Shown here piece after piece: positions 17,532 through 25,709 of a stretch of DNA of 64,000 bases (within the stretch, counting starts at the first letter, position 1; each line of letters starts with the position of its first letter). Made by a program: the position numbers and the translations under genes. The DNA is taken from assembly GCF_900566085.1 (NCBI RefSeq), contig NZ_UPHT01000170.1:1-64000 (forward strand), written 5' to 3'. The notes beneath the pieces were generated by a model. The model was given only the letters and a program-made list of their open reading frames with translations, ran no database searches and was not told where the DNA came from. This DNA is from Mycobacterium attenuatum. Its GTDB lineage: Bacteria; Actinomycetota; Actinomycetes; Mycobacteriales; Mycobacteriaceae.

Positions 17532-18515
17532 CTACGTCGGCAGCGGTTCGCGGACCGGGGCGCGCTGCGAGTGGTCGAGCGTCATCTGAAACCACTGCAG
17601 CGTCTTGTTCAACCCGGTTCGGTAGTCGACCCGCGGCTGCCAGCCCAACCGCTGGCGCGCCAGCGTGATGTCGGGGCAGCGGCGCTGCGGGTCGTCGACG
17701 GCCGGCGCGCTGAATTCGATCGTCGAATCGCTATCGGCCAGCGCACGAATCAACTCGGCGGCCTCGAGCACGGTCAGTTCGGTGGGATTGCCAATGTTGA
17801 CCGGACCGCTGAAATCGCTGCGGGCCAACGCGATCAGGCCGGCCACCGTGTCGTCGACGTAGCACAGCGACCTGGTCTGGGTGCCGGCACCCGATACCGT
17901 CAGCGGTTCGCCACGCAGCGCCTGACGGCAGAACGTCGGAACCATCCGGCCGTCGTCCGCACGCATGCCCGGCCCGTAGGTGTTGAAGATGCGGACCACC
18001 CCGACATTGGTCCCGTGTTTTCGGTGATGAGCGAACACCAGCGCCTCCGCATAGCGTTTGGCTTCGTCGTAGACGCTGCGCGGCCCGATGGGATTAACGT
18101 TGCCCCAATAGCTTTCGCGTTGCGGATGCTGCTGGGCGTCGCCGTAGACCTCGCTGGTGGACGCCAGCACCAGCCGCCCGCCACCACGCTGGGCGATCTC
18201 CAGAGCCGTGGCTGTGCCCTCGGCTCCGGCCCGCAGCGTCGCGATCGGCAGCCGCTGGTAGTCCAGCGGGGAAGCCGGTGACGCCAAGTGGAAGACGGTG
18301 TCAAAGGCGACGCCGACTTTGCCGATGACTCCGGGATCGCAGACATCGCCGTGCACAAAGCGATAACCCGGGCGCCCCCGCAGCCGGGCCGCCGCGGCTG
18401 GCGAGCTGGTGGACAAGTCGTCCAGGCTGACCACCTCGACCCCGGCGCCCAGCAGCTGTTTACACAGGTGGGCACCGAGGAAGCCGGCTCCACCGGTGAC
18501 CAATACGCGCGACAT
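17532..18515 (-). CDS. UDP-glucuronate decarboxylase (UXS)-like NAD-dependent epimerase
   Basis: A 327-residue extended SDR. It has VLVTGGAGFLGAHL (NAD binding), HLASPASPLDY, which is highly characteristic of UDP-glucuronate decarboxylases making UDP-xylose, LASTSEVYG with the catalytic Ser/Thr, and YDEAKRYAE (YxxxK). The residual UDP-glucose dehydrogenase at the other end of the cluster would once have supplied UDP-glucuronate; that gene is now broken, so substrate must come from elsewhere or the specificity has changed. The ATG at 18515 sits about 12 bases after the start expected from the SigF-like promoter. Confidence 0.85.
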   Translation of the reverse strand: MSRVLVTGGAGFLGAHLCKQLLGAGVEVVSLDDLSTSSPAAAARLRGRPGYRFVHGDVCDPGVIGKVGVAFDTVFHLASPASPLDYQRLPIATLRAGAEGTATALEIAQRGGGRLVLASTSEVYGDAQQHPQRESYWGNVNPIGPRSVYDEAKRYAEALVFAHHRKHGTNVGVVRIFNTYGPGMRADDGRMVPTFCRQALRGEPLTVSGAGTQTRSLCYVDDTVAGLIALARSDFSGPVNIGNPTELTVLEAAELIRALADSDSTIEFSAPAVDDPQRRCPDITLARQRLGWQPRVDYRTGLNKTLQWFQMTLDHSQRAPVREPLPT

Positions 18516-18533
18516 ACCAAACACTCGCGTCTG

Positions 18534-18558
18534 GTACCCGGGAATTGGATGTTGAAAC
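18534..18558 (-). promoter_or_regulatory. SigF-like promoter for the leftward glycan operon
   Basis: Read on the minus strand: GTTT, 15 bases, GGGTAC. The -35 and -10 cores are both exact matches to the GTTT/GGGTA pattern. The expected start near 18527 leaves a leader of about 12 bases to the ATG at 18515. It overlaps the intergenic space with a second, divergent site. Confidence 0.65.
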
Positions 18559-18560
18559 GT

Positions 18561-18586
18561 GTTTTGCCAGCGCCATTGCCGGGTAG
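18561..18586 (+). promoter_or_regulatory. SigF-like promoter for the rightward GT2 gene
   Basis: GTTT at 18561-18564, 16 bases, GGGTAG at 18581-18586. Both cores are exact. The expected start near 18593 makes the transcript almost leaderless for the ATG at 18598. Confidence 0.6.
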
Positions 18587-18597
18587 TGGACTCGGAT

Positions 18598-19500
18598 ATG
18601 GCGGTCCCCTCTGCTAGCCGGCCCCGAACTTCGTTCGTCATCGCCACGCGCGATCGTGCCGACGAGCTGTGCGGCGTCCTGGGCCGGCTCCTTGACACCA
18701 CACGCTGCCCGATAGTGGTGGTGGACAATGCATCCCGCGATAACTCGGTAACAGCCGCCGGCCGGCTGGCGTCGCGCTCCGGCAGCCGGCTGACCGTCAT
18801 ACCGTTGACCCGCAACGAGGGCGCGGTGGCCCGCAACATCGGTGTGGCAGTATGCGGCACACCGTTTGTCGCGTTCTGCGACGACGATTCCTGGTGGGCA
18901 CCCGAGGCCGTCGAGTTCGCCGAGGTGCTGTTCGACGCGTATCCCACCGTGGCCCTGTTGGCCGGCCGTACCGTCGTGTGGCCGCAACACCGTGACGACC
19001 CGCTGGTCGACGAACTGGCCAACAGCCCGCTGGGTCGCCACGCCGCCTTGCCCGGGCCGTCCATTCTCGAGTTCCAGGCCTGTTCGGCGCTGGTTCGCAA
19101 GGCGGCATTCCAGGCTGCCGGTGGATTCAGCTCCATCCTGCACTTCCGGGGCGAAGAGGCGTTACTGGCCTGGGATCTGGCCGCGCAGGGCTGGGATCTG
19201 TGCTTCTGCCGTGCGCTGGTGGCATACCATCAGCCGTCTGCGGCACGAAAACCCAACCGGGTCCAGCACGCCCGCGTACTGCGCAACGAAGTGCTTACCG
19301 CATGCCTGCGCCGCCCGGTTGACCGGTGCATCCGCGCCTCGGCCGAGCTGGCCTGGGCGGCCACACACGACACCGCCCACGCCGCAGCGCTATTCGAGGC
19401 GATCAGTGCGCTGCCGAAAGCGCTTCGCGAACGTCGCCGGCTGCCGGAGCCGGTCGAGCGATCCGTTCGCCTTGTCGAAAGTCGTTGCGCGGCATTGTGA
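18598..19500 (+). CDS. GT2 glycosyltransferase of the glycan cluster
   Basis: A 300-residue family 2 glycosyltransferase. The N-terminal GT-A core shows SFVIATRDRADEL, IVVVDNASRDNS, LTRNEGAVARNIG and AFCDDDSWW (DxD-type site); FRGEEALLAWDLAAQGWDL corresponds to the ED motif region. The C-terminus is a short helical tail with no clear membrane anchor. It is the only gene of the cluster transcribed rightward, from the shared 82-base divergent promoter region. The acceptor and donor are unknown. Confidence 0.85.
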   Translation: MAVPSASRPRTSFVIATRDRADELCGVLGRLLDTTRCPIVVVDNASRDNSVTAAGRLASRSGSRLTVIPLTRNEGAVARNIGVAVCGTPFVAFCDDDSWWAPEAVEFAEVLFDAYPTVALLAGRTVVWPQHRDDPLVDELANSPLGRHAALPGPSILEFQACSALVRKAAFQAAGGFSSILHFRGEEALLAWDLAAQGWDLCFCRALVAYHQPSAARKPNRVQHARVLRNEVLTACLRRPVDRCIRASAELAWAATHDTAHAAALFEAISALPKALRERRRLPEPVERSVRLVESRCAAL

Positions 19501-19508
19501 TCCACGAA

Positions 19509-20723
19509 CTACCCCGATCTGGTGCCGGCGACCACCCGCCGGGCCGGAACCACCTTTTCGTAGCTGCGTTCGGTATCGGCCGCGATCCGGTCCCACGTAT
19601 AGCGGGTTCGTACCCGCTCCCGGCCGGACTTGCCCAAGGCGCTACGCCAGCCGCGGTCCCGAAGCAATGACGAGAGCGCCTGGGCCAGCGCGGCGGGGTC
19701 CCGCGGCGGAACCAGGCGGCCCGTCACGCCGTCGACAACGGTGTCGCGCATCCCACCCACGGCCGTGGCGACCACGGGCACCGCGCAGGCCATGGCCTCC
19801 AGCGGCACGATCCCGAACGGTTCGTACCAGGGGGTGCAGGCCACTACGTCCGCCGACCGGAGCATGGCCGGCATCTCGTCACGGGTGATCGCCCCGGCCA
19901 ACTGCACGCGATCGGATACCCCCAGCCACGCGGCCAGCTCCAGCAACCGGCATGCCTCCGGCTCGTCGGCCAGTGCGCTGCGGTCCGGGCCACCGACGAT
20001 CACCAGTTCGGCATCGGAGATCCGGGCCAGTGCGCGGATCAGGGTCTCGAACCCCTTGCGCGGCACCAATCTTCCCACCGACACGATGCGCGGCCGATCG
20101 CCGCGGTCGACTGCGGGTCCGACCGGGGTGAAGGCGTCGACGTCGACACCGCACGGCACCACCGACGTCCGCGACCGGGCACGGCCCATCCGAACCAGCT
20201 CGAAGACCTCGTCGGTGCTGGTGGCCGCCACCCAGTCGGCATCGCGAGCGACGACGGCCTCCACCCCGATGCGGCACCCCGGGCTGGTGTCGTCAGCACC
20301 CTGGTGCAGTCGTTTGACCGCGCCCAACGCGTGGAAGGTCTGCACGGTCGGGATGCGGTGCGCCCGGGCAGCGCGCTGAGTGGCCAGACCCGACATCCAG
20401 AAGTGGGCATGCGCCACATCCGGCGGTGCCGTCAGCCAGTTCGCGTCGAGGTACTGCGCGAATGCGTACATGTATTGCAGCAGTTCGTCTTTGGGTAGCG
20501 GGCGGGCGGGGCCGGCGGGCAGGTGCACGACGGTGTAGCCGCATTTGGTGGCCACGCTATCGGGCAGATCCGGGTCGTCGCGGCGGGTGTAGACCGCCAC
20601 TTCGTGGCCACGCCGGGCCAGCGCGGCCGACAGCTCGGCGACGTGCACGTTCTGACCACCCGCGTCCACGCCGCCCAAATGCGCCAGCGGGCTGGCGTGT
20701 TCGGAGATCATCGCGATCCTCAT
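19509..20723 (-). CDS. GT4 glycosyltransferase (MshA-like)
   Basis: A 404-residue GT-B enzyme of family 4. The N-terminus has [22 protein letters not shown], close to the MshA/sucrose-synthase style donor loop, then AHFWMSG and QTFHALG. The C-terminal half has [14 protein letters not shown], the catalytic ESFG-like site [14 protein letters not shown], and GRLVPPRD. The complete E-x7-E motif suggests a retaining enzyme using a UDP- or GDP-sugar. A GAAAGGAG site precedes the ATG. It lies 16 bases after the neighbouring glycosyltransferase gene, in the same transcript. Confidence 0.88.
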   Translation of the reverse strand: MRIAMISEHASPLAHLGGVDAGGQNVHVAELSAALARRGHEVAVYTRRDDPDLPDSVATKCGYTVVHLPAGPARPLPKDELLQYMYAFAQYLDANWLTAPPDVAHAHFWMSGLATQRAARAHRIPTVQTFHALGAVKRLHQGADDTSPGCRIGVEAVVARDADWVAATSTDEVFELVRMGRARSRTSVVPCGVDVDAFTPVGPAVDRGDRPRIVSVGRLVPRKGFETLIRALARISDAELVIVGGPDRSALADEPEACRLLELAAWLGVSDRVQLAGAITRDEMPAMLRSADVVACTPWYEPFGIVPLEAMACAVPVVATAVGGMRDTVVDGVTGRLVPPRDPAALAQALSSLLRDRGWRSALGKSGRERVRTRYTWDRIAADTERSYEKVVPARRVVAGTRSG

Positions 20724-20739
20724 GCCGGCTCCTTTCGGA

Positions 20740-21705
20740 TCAACTGCACTGCTCCTCGATGAGTTGGTCCCATTCGGCGAGGAAGCGCTCCAGCGAGAAG
20801 CGGCTGGTGGCGAATTCCCGCGCCGCCTTGCCGGCGGCGACAGCGCTTGCGTGGTCGTTCATGAACTCGCGCAGGCCCCGCCCCAGCACGGCCACGTCGG
20901 CGCTGACGACGCCGGCCTCGGCGGGCACCAGCAGCGGGGCCATCGTCGTCGCGGCCGCCACCACCGGCATTCCCAGGAACATCGCCTCGACCAGCGACAG
21001 ACCCAGCGAGGTCCAGCGCGCAGTATGCAGATACGCCCGCCGGCGGGCGACCCGCTCCCACAACTGCGGAGCCGCGACGTCGCCGCGGCCGGCGACCGCA
21101 CCGCGATTGATGTCGAGCGCCTGGCTGCCGATGCCCCATACGTCGATGGCGGCGTATGCCGACAACGGTTCCAACAGGTCAGCTCCGACCGTGCGCCACC
21201 GGCGCAACGGCTCATTGATCATGGTGGCCGCGCGCAGGACCTCGCCGGTGTATTGCGGGCCGGGATCGGCCATGCCGTGTTCGATCACCCGGGTCGGCGC
21301 CGACCCGCTGTCCCACATCAGCCGGTTGAAATCGGTGACGTGCACCAGCGGGATATCGCCGCGATCGGCAACCGGATGGCGGCTGCGTTCGGCATGCGGC
21401 CGCGGGGCGTTGTGCTCGACGTACACCGCGGGAACGTCGACGCCGGCGCGACGCCCCGTCCACCGGGCATACAGGGCGGCCTCATGCGGGTTCTGCAACA
21501 CCACCACATCGATGTCGTGGCGACCCAGTTCCTCCAACGCGACCTCGCGCGCGTGGGGCCATGACCGGCCCGCCAGGCCCCGGCCTTGCGCACCGCCTTC
21601 GGCGGCCAGCGGGATCAGGTAGCGGTGGCGGCCCGCCACGAACGCCTGCGTCCAGGACCCGTGCACGTGCCACACCAGCACCGTCTTGGCTTCACGCTCG
21701 GACAT
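20740..21705 (-). CDS. GT4-like glycosyltransferase
   Basis: A 321-residue GT-B-type protein: [19 protein letters not shown] at the N-terminus (acceptor domain), [10 protein letters not shown] and [13 protein letters not shown] in the middle, and the C-terminal donor site with [18 protein letters not shown], where the E of the E-x7-E motif is retained. The protein is somewhat short, mainly in the N-terminal domain. It is first in a two-gene unit with the MshA-like gene. The ATG at 21705 lies a few bases downstream of the start expected from an exact SigF-like promoter. Confidence 0.78.
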   Translation of the reverse strand: MSEREAKTVLVWHVHGSWTQAFVAGRHRYLIPLAAEGGAQGRGLAGRSWPHAREVALEELGRHDIDVVVLQNPHEAALYARWTGRRAGVDVPAVYVEHNAPRPHAERSRHPVADRGDIPLVHVTDFNRLMWDSGSAPTRVIEHGMADPGPQYTGEVLRAATMINEPLRRWRTVGADLLEPLSAYAAIDVWGIGSQALDINRGAVAGRGDVAAPQLWERVARRRAYLHTARWTSLGLSLVEAMFLGMPVVAAATTMAPLLVPAEAGVVSADVAVLGRGLREFMNDHASAVAAGKAAREFATSRFSLERFLAEWDQLIEEQCS

Positions 21706-21715
21706 GGCGAGCCAG

Positions 21716-21740
21716 ATACCCTTGAGGTGATTCGTTAAAC
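21716..21740 (-). promoter_or_regulatory. SigF-like promoter for the glycosyltransferase pair
   Basis: Read on the minus strand: GTTT, 15 bases, GGGTAT. Both elements match exactly. The expected transcript start (about 21709) is only a few bases from the ATG at 21705. Confidence 0.65.
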
Positions 21741-21800
21741 GGCTTTTTCGCCGGCGATTTGCCGACTCCAGACCGCGCCGGGCCTATCCGCCGGTTCGCC

Positions 21801-21825
21801 GGTTACCTACCCTTGAACTGGGTAT
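21801..21825 (+). promoter_or_regulatory. SigF-like promoter for the CheB operon
   Basis: GGTTAC at 21801-21806 and GGGTAT at 21820-21825, with 14 bases between GTTA and GGGTA. The -10 is exact; the -35 has one mismatch and the spacer is one base short. The expected start (about 21832) is close to the ATG at 21838. Confidence 0.45.
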
Positions 21826-21837
21826 ACGGGATGGGTT

Positions 21838-22860
21838 ATGCAGGAATTCCGCGAACACAGCAACCCGCGCGGCGTGGTGGTGATCGGGGCCTCGGCGGGC
21901 GGTGTCGAGGCGCTGCAAAGCTTGGCCGCCGGCCTGTCCGCAGATCTGCCCTATGCCTTCCTGGTGGCCCTGCACCTGCCGCCGGGCGCGCCCAGCGTCC
22001 TGGCTCGGATCATCGACCGGAGCGGCCCACTGCCGGCCGTGGCCGCCGAGCACGGCGCGCCGCTTCGGGCGGGCCAGATCTACGTGGCCCGGCCGGATCG
22101 TCATCTCCTGGTCGGCGGGCAGCACGCGATGCTGTCGCAGGGGCCGACCGAAAACGGGCATCGCCCGGCGATCAACGCGTTATTCCGTTCGGCAGCACTG
22201 GCGTTCGGGCCGCGCGCCATCGGGGTGCTGTTGTCCGGTGTGCTCGACGACGGCGTGCTGGGGCTGGCGGCGATCCGCTCGCGCGGCGGCACCACCATCG
22301 GCCAAAGACCCGAGGATGCGCTGTTCCCGTCGATGCCCACCAACGCCCGAAACGCCGGGGTGCTGGACCGGGAGGTGGCCGCGGCGCAGGTCGGCGCCGT
22401 GCTCAAGGAGCTGTCGCACCGCAAGATCAAGGAGCTCGCCATGGAACCCGACCGCGCGCTGGAACTGGAAAACCGGATCGCCATGGCGTCTCCGTTCTCG
22501 ACCGACTTCGACACCCAGGAGATGGGAACGGCATCGGGCTACACCTGCCCGGACTGCCACGGCTCGCTGGTGTCCCTCGGCGAGGGCCACTACCGCTGCC
22601 GTGTCGGTCACGCCTGGACGGCCGACGCGCTGCTGGCCGCCCGCGACGACGAGATCGAGGGCGCGCTGTGGGTGGCGTTGCGCAGCCTGCAGGAGAAGGC
22701 CAGGCTGGCGCGGCATCTGGCCGGCAAGGCCGGCCGCGGTCCGCTCTACCAGCGCTACAGCGCCCAGGCGGAGGAGACCGAGCGGGCACTGGCCGTGCTC
22801 AGCCAGCGGCTATCGACCAGTGTTCCCCGCCGCGGTGACGCCGGTGATGACGATGACTGA
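21838..22860 (+). CDS. CheB-type protein-glutamate methylesterase without receiver domain
   Basis: A 340-residue protein. Residues 10-195 form a CheB methylesterase domain: GASAGGVEAL with the nucleophile serine, VALHLPPG with the histidine, and LLSGVLDDGVLGL with the aspartate. No receiver domain precedes it. The C-terminal part has a zinc-ribbon-like CPDC...CRVGH motif and then a charged helix; both occur in CheB-like proteins of stress modules. Mycobacteria do not swim and no chemoreceptor is encoded here, so its methylated target is unknown. It overlaps the STAS-HATPase gene by 14 bases. Confidence 0.87.
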   Translation: MQEFREHSNPRGVVVIGASAGGVEALQSLAAGLSADLPYAFLVALHLPPGAPSVLARIIDRSGPLPAVAAEHGAPLRAGQIYVARPDRHLLVGGQHAMLSQGPTENGHRPAINALFRSAALAFGPRAIGVLLSGVLDDGVLGLAAIRSRGGTTIGQRPEDALFPSMPTNARNAGVLDREVAAAQVGAVLKELSHRKIKELAMEPDRALELENRIAMASPFSTDFDTQEMGTASGYTCPDCHGSLVSLGEGHYRCRVGHAWTADALLAARDDEIEGALWVALRSLQEKARLARHLAGKAGRGPLYQRYSAQAEETERALAVLSQRLSTSVPRRGDAGDDDD

Positions 22861-23611
22861 CTACGACGCACACATGGTGGTCGACATCGAGCGCCACGAC
22901 GACGCGACGGTCCTGACGGTCAAGGGGATGCTCGACAGCCTGACATACCGGGAGCTGCGCGACGCCGTCATCAAGGCGGCCCTGGAAGAACCGCGCGCGG
23001 TGATCGTGGACGTGAATCAGCTGTCGGTGCCGACGGCCTCCGCCTGGTCGGTGTTCACCAGCGCGCGCTGGCACGTCAGCACCTGGCCGGACGTCGCCGT
23101 CCTGCTGATCAGCCGGGACGCCCAGACTCGGCGGGCGATCACCGGCGCCGGGGTGGCGCGATATGTGCCGGTGCATCCCACCCGCGAGGCGGCACTCGGC
23201 GCGATGGCGGAGCTGTCGCTGCACGGCCGGCGGCGCACCCGGGCACAGCTGCCGCCGACCGCGGTCAGCGTCCGGGTGGCTCGCTCGCTGATCCAGGCGT
23301 GGCTGGCCGCGTGGGCCAGAGATGATCTGGTCGCGGTCGCCGCGACCGTGGCGACGGTGCTGGTGGAAAACGTGCTGGCGCATACCGACAGCGCGCCGGT
23401 ACTGGTGGTGGAAAACTACCGGGACACCGTCACCGTGGCGGTCGAAGACAACAGCCGGCAACCAGCGGCGCGGCACGAAGTCGCCGGGCGGGGCGCCGAA
23501 ACGTTGTCCGGCCTGTCCATCGTTGCGGCGCTGTGCCGGGCCTGGGGCAGCACCCCGACCTCGTCCGGCAAGACGGTGTGGGCGCTGGTCGGCCCCGAAA
23601 ACGAGCTGTGA
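22847..23611 (+). CDS. STAS domain fused to an RsbW-like HATPase
   Basis: A 254-residue protein. Residues 10-115 are a STAS (anti-anti-sigma) domain (VDIERHDDATVLTVKG, VIVDVNQLSVPTASAW). Residues 140-250 resemble the anti-sigma kinase HATPase: the N-box LVENVLAHT, VEDNSRQPA, and a glycine-rich LSGLSIVAALC lid. Joining antagonist and anti-sigma-type domains in one chain is unusual and could give an internal switch. The ATG at 22847 (or 22853) overlaps the CheB gene; the CheR gene follows after 58 bases. The presumed target is a sigma factor or a stressosome partner. Confidence 0.75.
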   Translation: MTMTDYDAHMVVDIERHDDATVLTVKGMLDSLTYRELRDAVIKAALEEPRAVIVDVNQLSVPTASAWSVFTSARWHVSTWPDVAVLLISRDAQTRRAITGAGVARYVPVHPTREAALGAMAELSLHGRRRTRAQLPPTAVSVRVARSLIQAWLAAWARDDLVAVAATVATVLVENVLAHTDSAPVLVVENYRDTVTVAVEDNSRQPAARHEVAGRGAETLSGLSIVAALCRAWGSTPTSSGKTVWALVGPENEL

Positions 23612-23669
23612 CGCCGCGAGTAGTGTTCCAGTCCGTCGGTCCCCCTCAGCGAATGCGAACGTCACAGCC

Positions 23670-25511
23670 ATGAACCCCACAACCGACGAGTCCTTCGAGG
23701 CCTTGTTGCGCTACATGCGGGATTCCCGCGGTTTCGACTTCACCGGCTACAAACGCACATCACTGATGCGCCGGGTCCGGCACCGGATGGATCAAGCCGG
23801 CTACGCGGGCTTCGACGACTATCTCGACGTCCTGCAGGCCAGCTCCGACGAATTCGCCGCCCTGTTCAACACGATCCTGATCAATGTGACCGCGTTCTTC
23901 CGCGACCAGGAGTCCTGGGATTTCGTCAACACCGACGTCATTCCGCGGATGCTGGCCGAGCGTGGTCCCGACGACCCGGTCCGGGTGTGGAGCGCCGGAT
24001 GTGCGTCGGGGCCGGAGGCCTACACCCTGGCCATGCTGCTGGCCGAGGCGCTGGGTGCCGACGCATTCCGGCAGCGGGTCAAGATCTACGCCACCGACGT
24101 CGACGAAGACGCACTCGCCGAGGGACGCATGGCCGCCTACGACGCCAAGGCTGTCGAACCGGTGCCGCCCGAGCTGTTGTCTCGCTACTTCGACCAGGTC
24201 AACGGCCGCTACGTATTTCGCAAGGATCTGCGCCGCGCCGTCATCTTCGGCCGCAACGACCTGGTCAAGGACGCGCCGATCTCCCGCGTCGACCTGCTGG
24301 TGTGTCGCAACACGCTGATGTACCTCAACGCCGAAACGCAACGAAATGTACTGAGCCGCTTGCATTTCGCGCTGGCGCCGCAGGGCACCATGTTCCTCGG
24401 GCACGCCGAGATGCTGTTGAGCCACGGCGACCGGTTCACCCCGCTGAACCTCAAGAACCGGATCTTCCGCAAGACTCTTGGGTCGCACGACAGTATCAAC
24501 CGCTACGACCCGGCAGCCGGGCCCTACGACCGGCAGGACAATTCCTCGGGTCCAACCACATTGCGCGACTTAGCCTTTCGCGCCGGACCGGTGGCCCAGA
24601 TCGTGGTCACCGGCGAGGACACCGTGGCGATGATCAACCAGCAGGCCGAGACGATTTTCGGCCTCTCGGCCCGCGACATCGGACGACTGTTGCGCGACCT
24701 GGAAGTGTCCTATCGGCCCGTCGAGCTGCGCACCTATCTGGAGCAGGCCAAGGTGGAGCGGCGTTCGGCGCGGATTCAAGACGTCAAGTGGCAGCGGCCG
24801 GGGGCCGACCCGGTGTGGTTCGAGATCCACGTCAACCCGCTCCTGGATACCCAGAACGGCCTGCTCGGAGTCTCCATCGTGTTCTTCGACGTCAGTGCGA
24901 CGCGCGCCCTGCTCGACAAGGTGGTCCAGACCAACCGGCAGCTGGAGACGGCCTACGAGGAACTGCAGTCCACCAACGAGGAGTTGGAGACCACCAACGA
25001 GGAACTGCAGTCGACGGTGGAAGAGCTCGAGACCACCAACGAGGAACTGCAGTCCACCAACGAAGAACTCGAAACGATGAACGAGGAGCTGCAGTCCACC
25101 AACGACGAGCTGCACACCATCAACGACACCCTGCGCGAACGCACTCTCGAGTTGGACGACGTGAAGAATCTGCTGGACTCGCTGATCAACTCGGTCCGCC
25201 CGGGCATGGTGGTGGTGGATCGGGAGATGCGGGTGGTGGTGTGGAACCGCGGCAGCGAAGACCTGTGGGGGTTGCGCGCCGACGAGGCGGCAGGAGCACC
25301 GTTGACCTCGCTGGATATCGGGCTGCCCATGGAAAGCCTGCGGCCGTTGATCGGCAGCGCCTTCGTGGACCCCGACAGCTTCGGTGAAACCCTGCTGGAT
25401 GCGGTCAACCGGCGCGGCCGCCCGGCCCAGGTACGAGTGACCTGCACACCGTTCCGCTCGGCCGGTGACGTTGTCGGCGGGGCGCTGCTGCTGATGGAGG
25501 TGGTGGGCTGA
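23670..25511 (+). CDS. CheR methyltransferase-PAS-coiled coil-PAS signalling protein
   Basis: A 613-residue protein. Residues 1-270 are a CheR-type SAM-dependent methyltransferase (N-terminal helices, VWSAGCASGPEAYTLAM as SAM motif, ATDVDEDAL, LLVCRNTLMYL). Residues 300-410 form a PAS domain. A long heptad coiled coil made of ELQSTNE/ELETTNE units covers about 413-490, and a second PAS domain about 500-613. The same order occurs in CheB/CheR-PAS hybrid regulators, where CheR methylates a glutamate on a partner. No histidine kinase domain follows. It is third in an operon with CheB and STAS-HATPase. Confidence 0.88.
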   Translation: MNPTTDESFEALLRYMRDSRGFDFTGYKRTSLMRRVRHRMDQAGYAGFDDYLDVLQASSDEFAALFNTILINVTAFFRDQESWDFVNTDVIPRMLAERGPDDPVRVWSAGCASGPEAYTLAMLLAEALGADAFRQRVKIYATDVDEDALAEGRMAAYDAKAVEPVPPELLSRYFDQVNGRYVFRKDLRRAVIFGRNDLVKDAPISRVDLLVCRNTLMYLNAETQRNVLSRLHFALAPQGTMFLGHAEMLLSHGDRFTPLNLKNRIFRKTLGSHDSINRYDPAAGPYDRQDNSSGPTTLRDLAFRAGPVAQIVVTGEDTVAMINQQAETIFGLSARDIGRLLRDLEVSYRPVELRTYLEQAKVERRSARIQDVKWQRPGADPVWFEIHVNPLLDTQNGLLGVSIVFFDVSATRALLDKVVQTNRQLETAYEELQSTNEELETTNEELQSTVEELETTNEELQSTNEELETMNEELQSTNDELHTINDTLRERTLELDDVKNLLDSLINSVRPGMVVVDREMRVVVWNRGSEDLWGLRADEAAGAPLTSLDIGLPMESLRPLIGSAFVDPDSFGETLLDAVNRRGRPAQVRVTCTPFRSAGDVVGGALLLMEVVG

Positions 25512-25617
25512 CCGCCGCCGGGCAGTCAGCCGAAAAACGAAGCGCACGCGGCGCGGCGCGGTCGGTCAGCCGTTGGCGCCGGGCGACGGTCCGGAATGCG
25601 AAGCCATCCTCTCCGAC

Positions 25618-25643
25618 GGTTTCAACCCTGGCGTAGGGGGTAG
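25618..25643 (+). promoter_or_regulatory. SigF-like promoter for the lone GT4 gene
   Basis: GGTTTC at 25618-25623, 15 bases counted from GTTT, then GGGTAG at 25638-25643. It lies in the 198-base gap before the GT4 gene and leaves a leader of about 60 bases containing a GGAGGG ribosome site. Confidence 0.65.
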
Positions 25644-25709
25644 TCTCCGCCCGTCGCGGAGCGCCCCAAGAAACGCGGGAAGGGAGTCGCGGGGTTCGAA
25701 GGAGGGTGG

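Noticed and set aside
24950-25115. Array of near-identical short repeats (CRISPR-like at first sight)
   Set aside because: The repeats are in-frame codons for ELQSTNE/ELETTNE heptads of a coiled coil in the CheR-PAS protein; there are no spacers.
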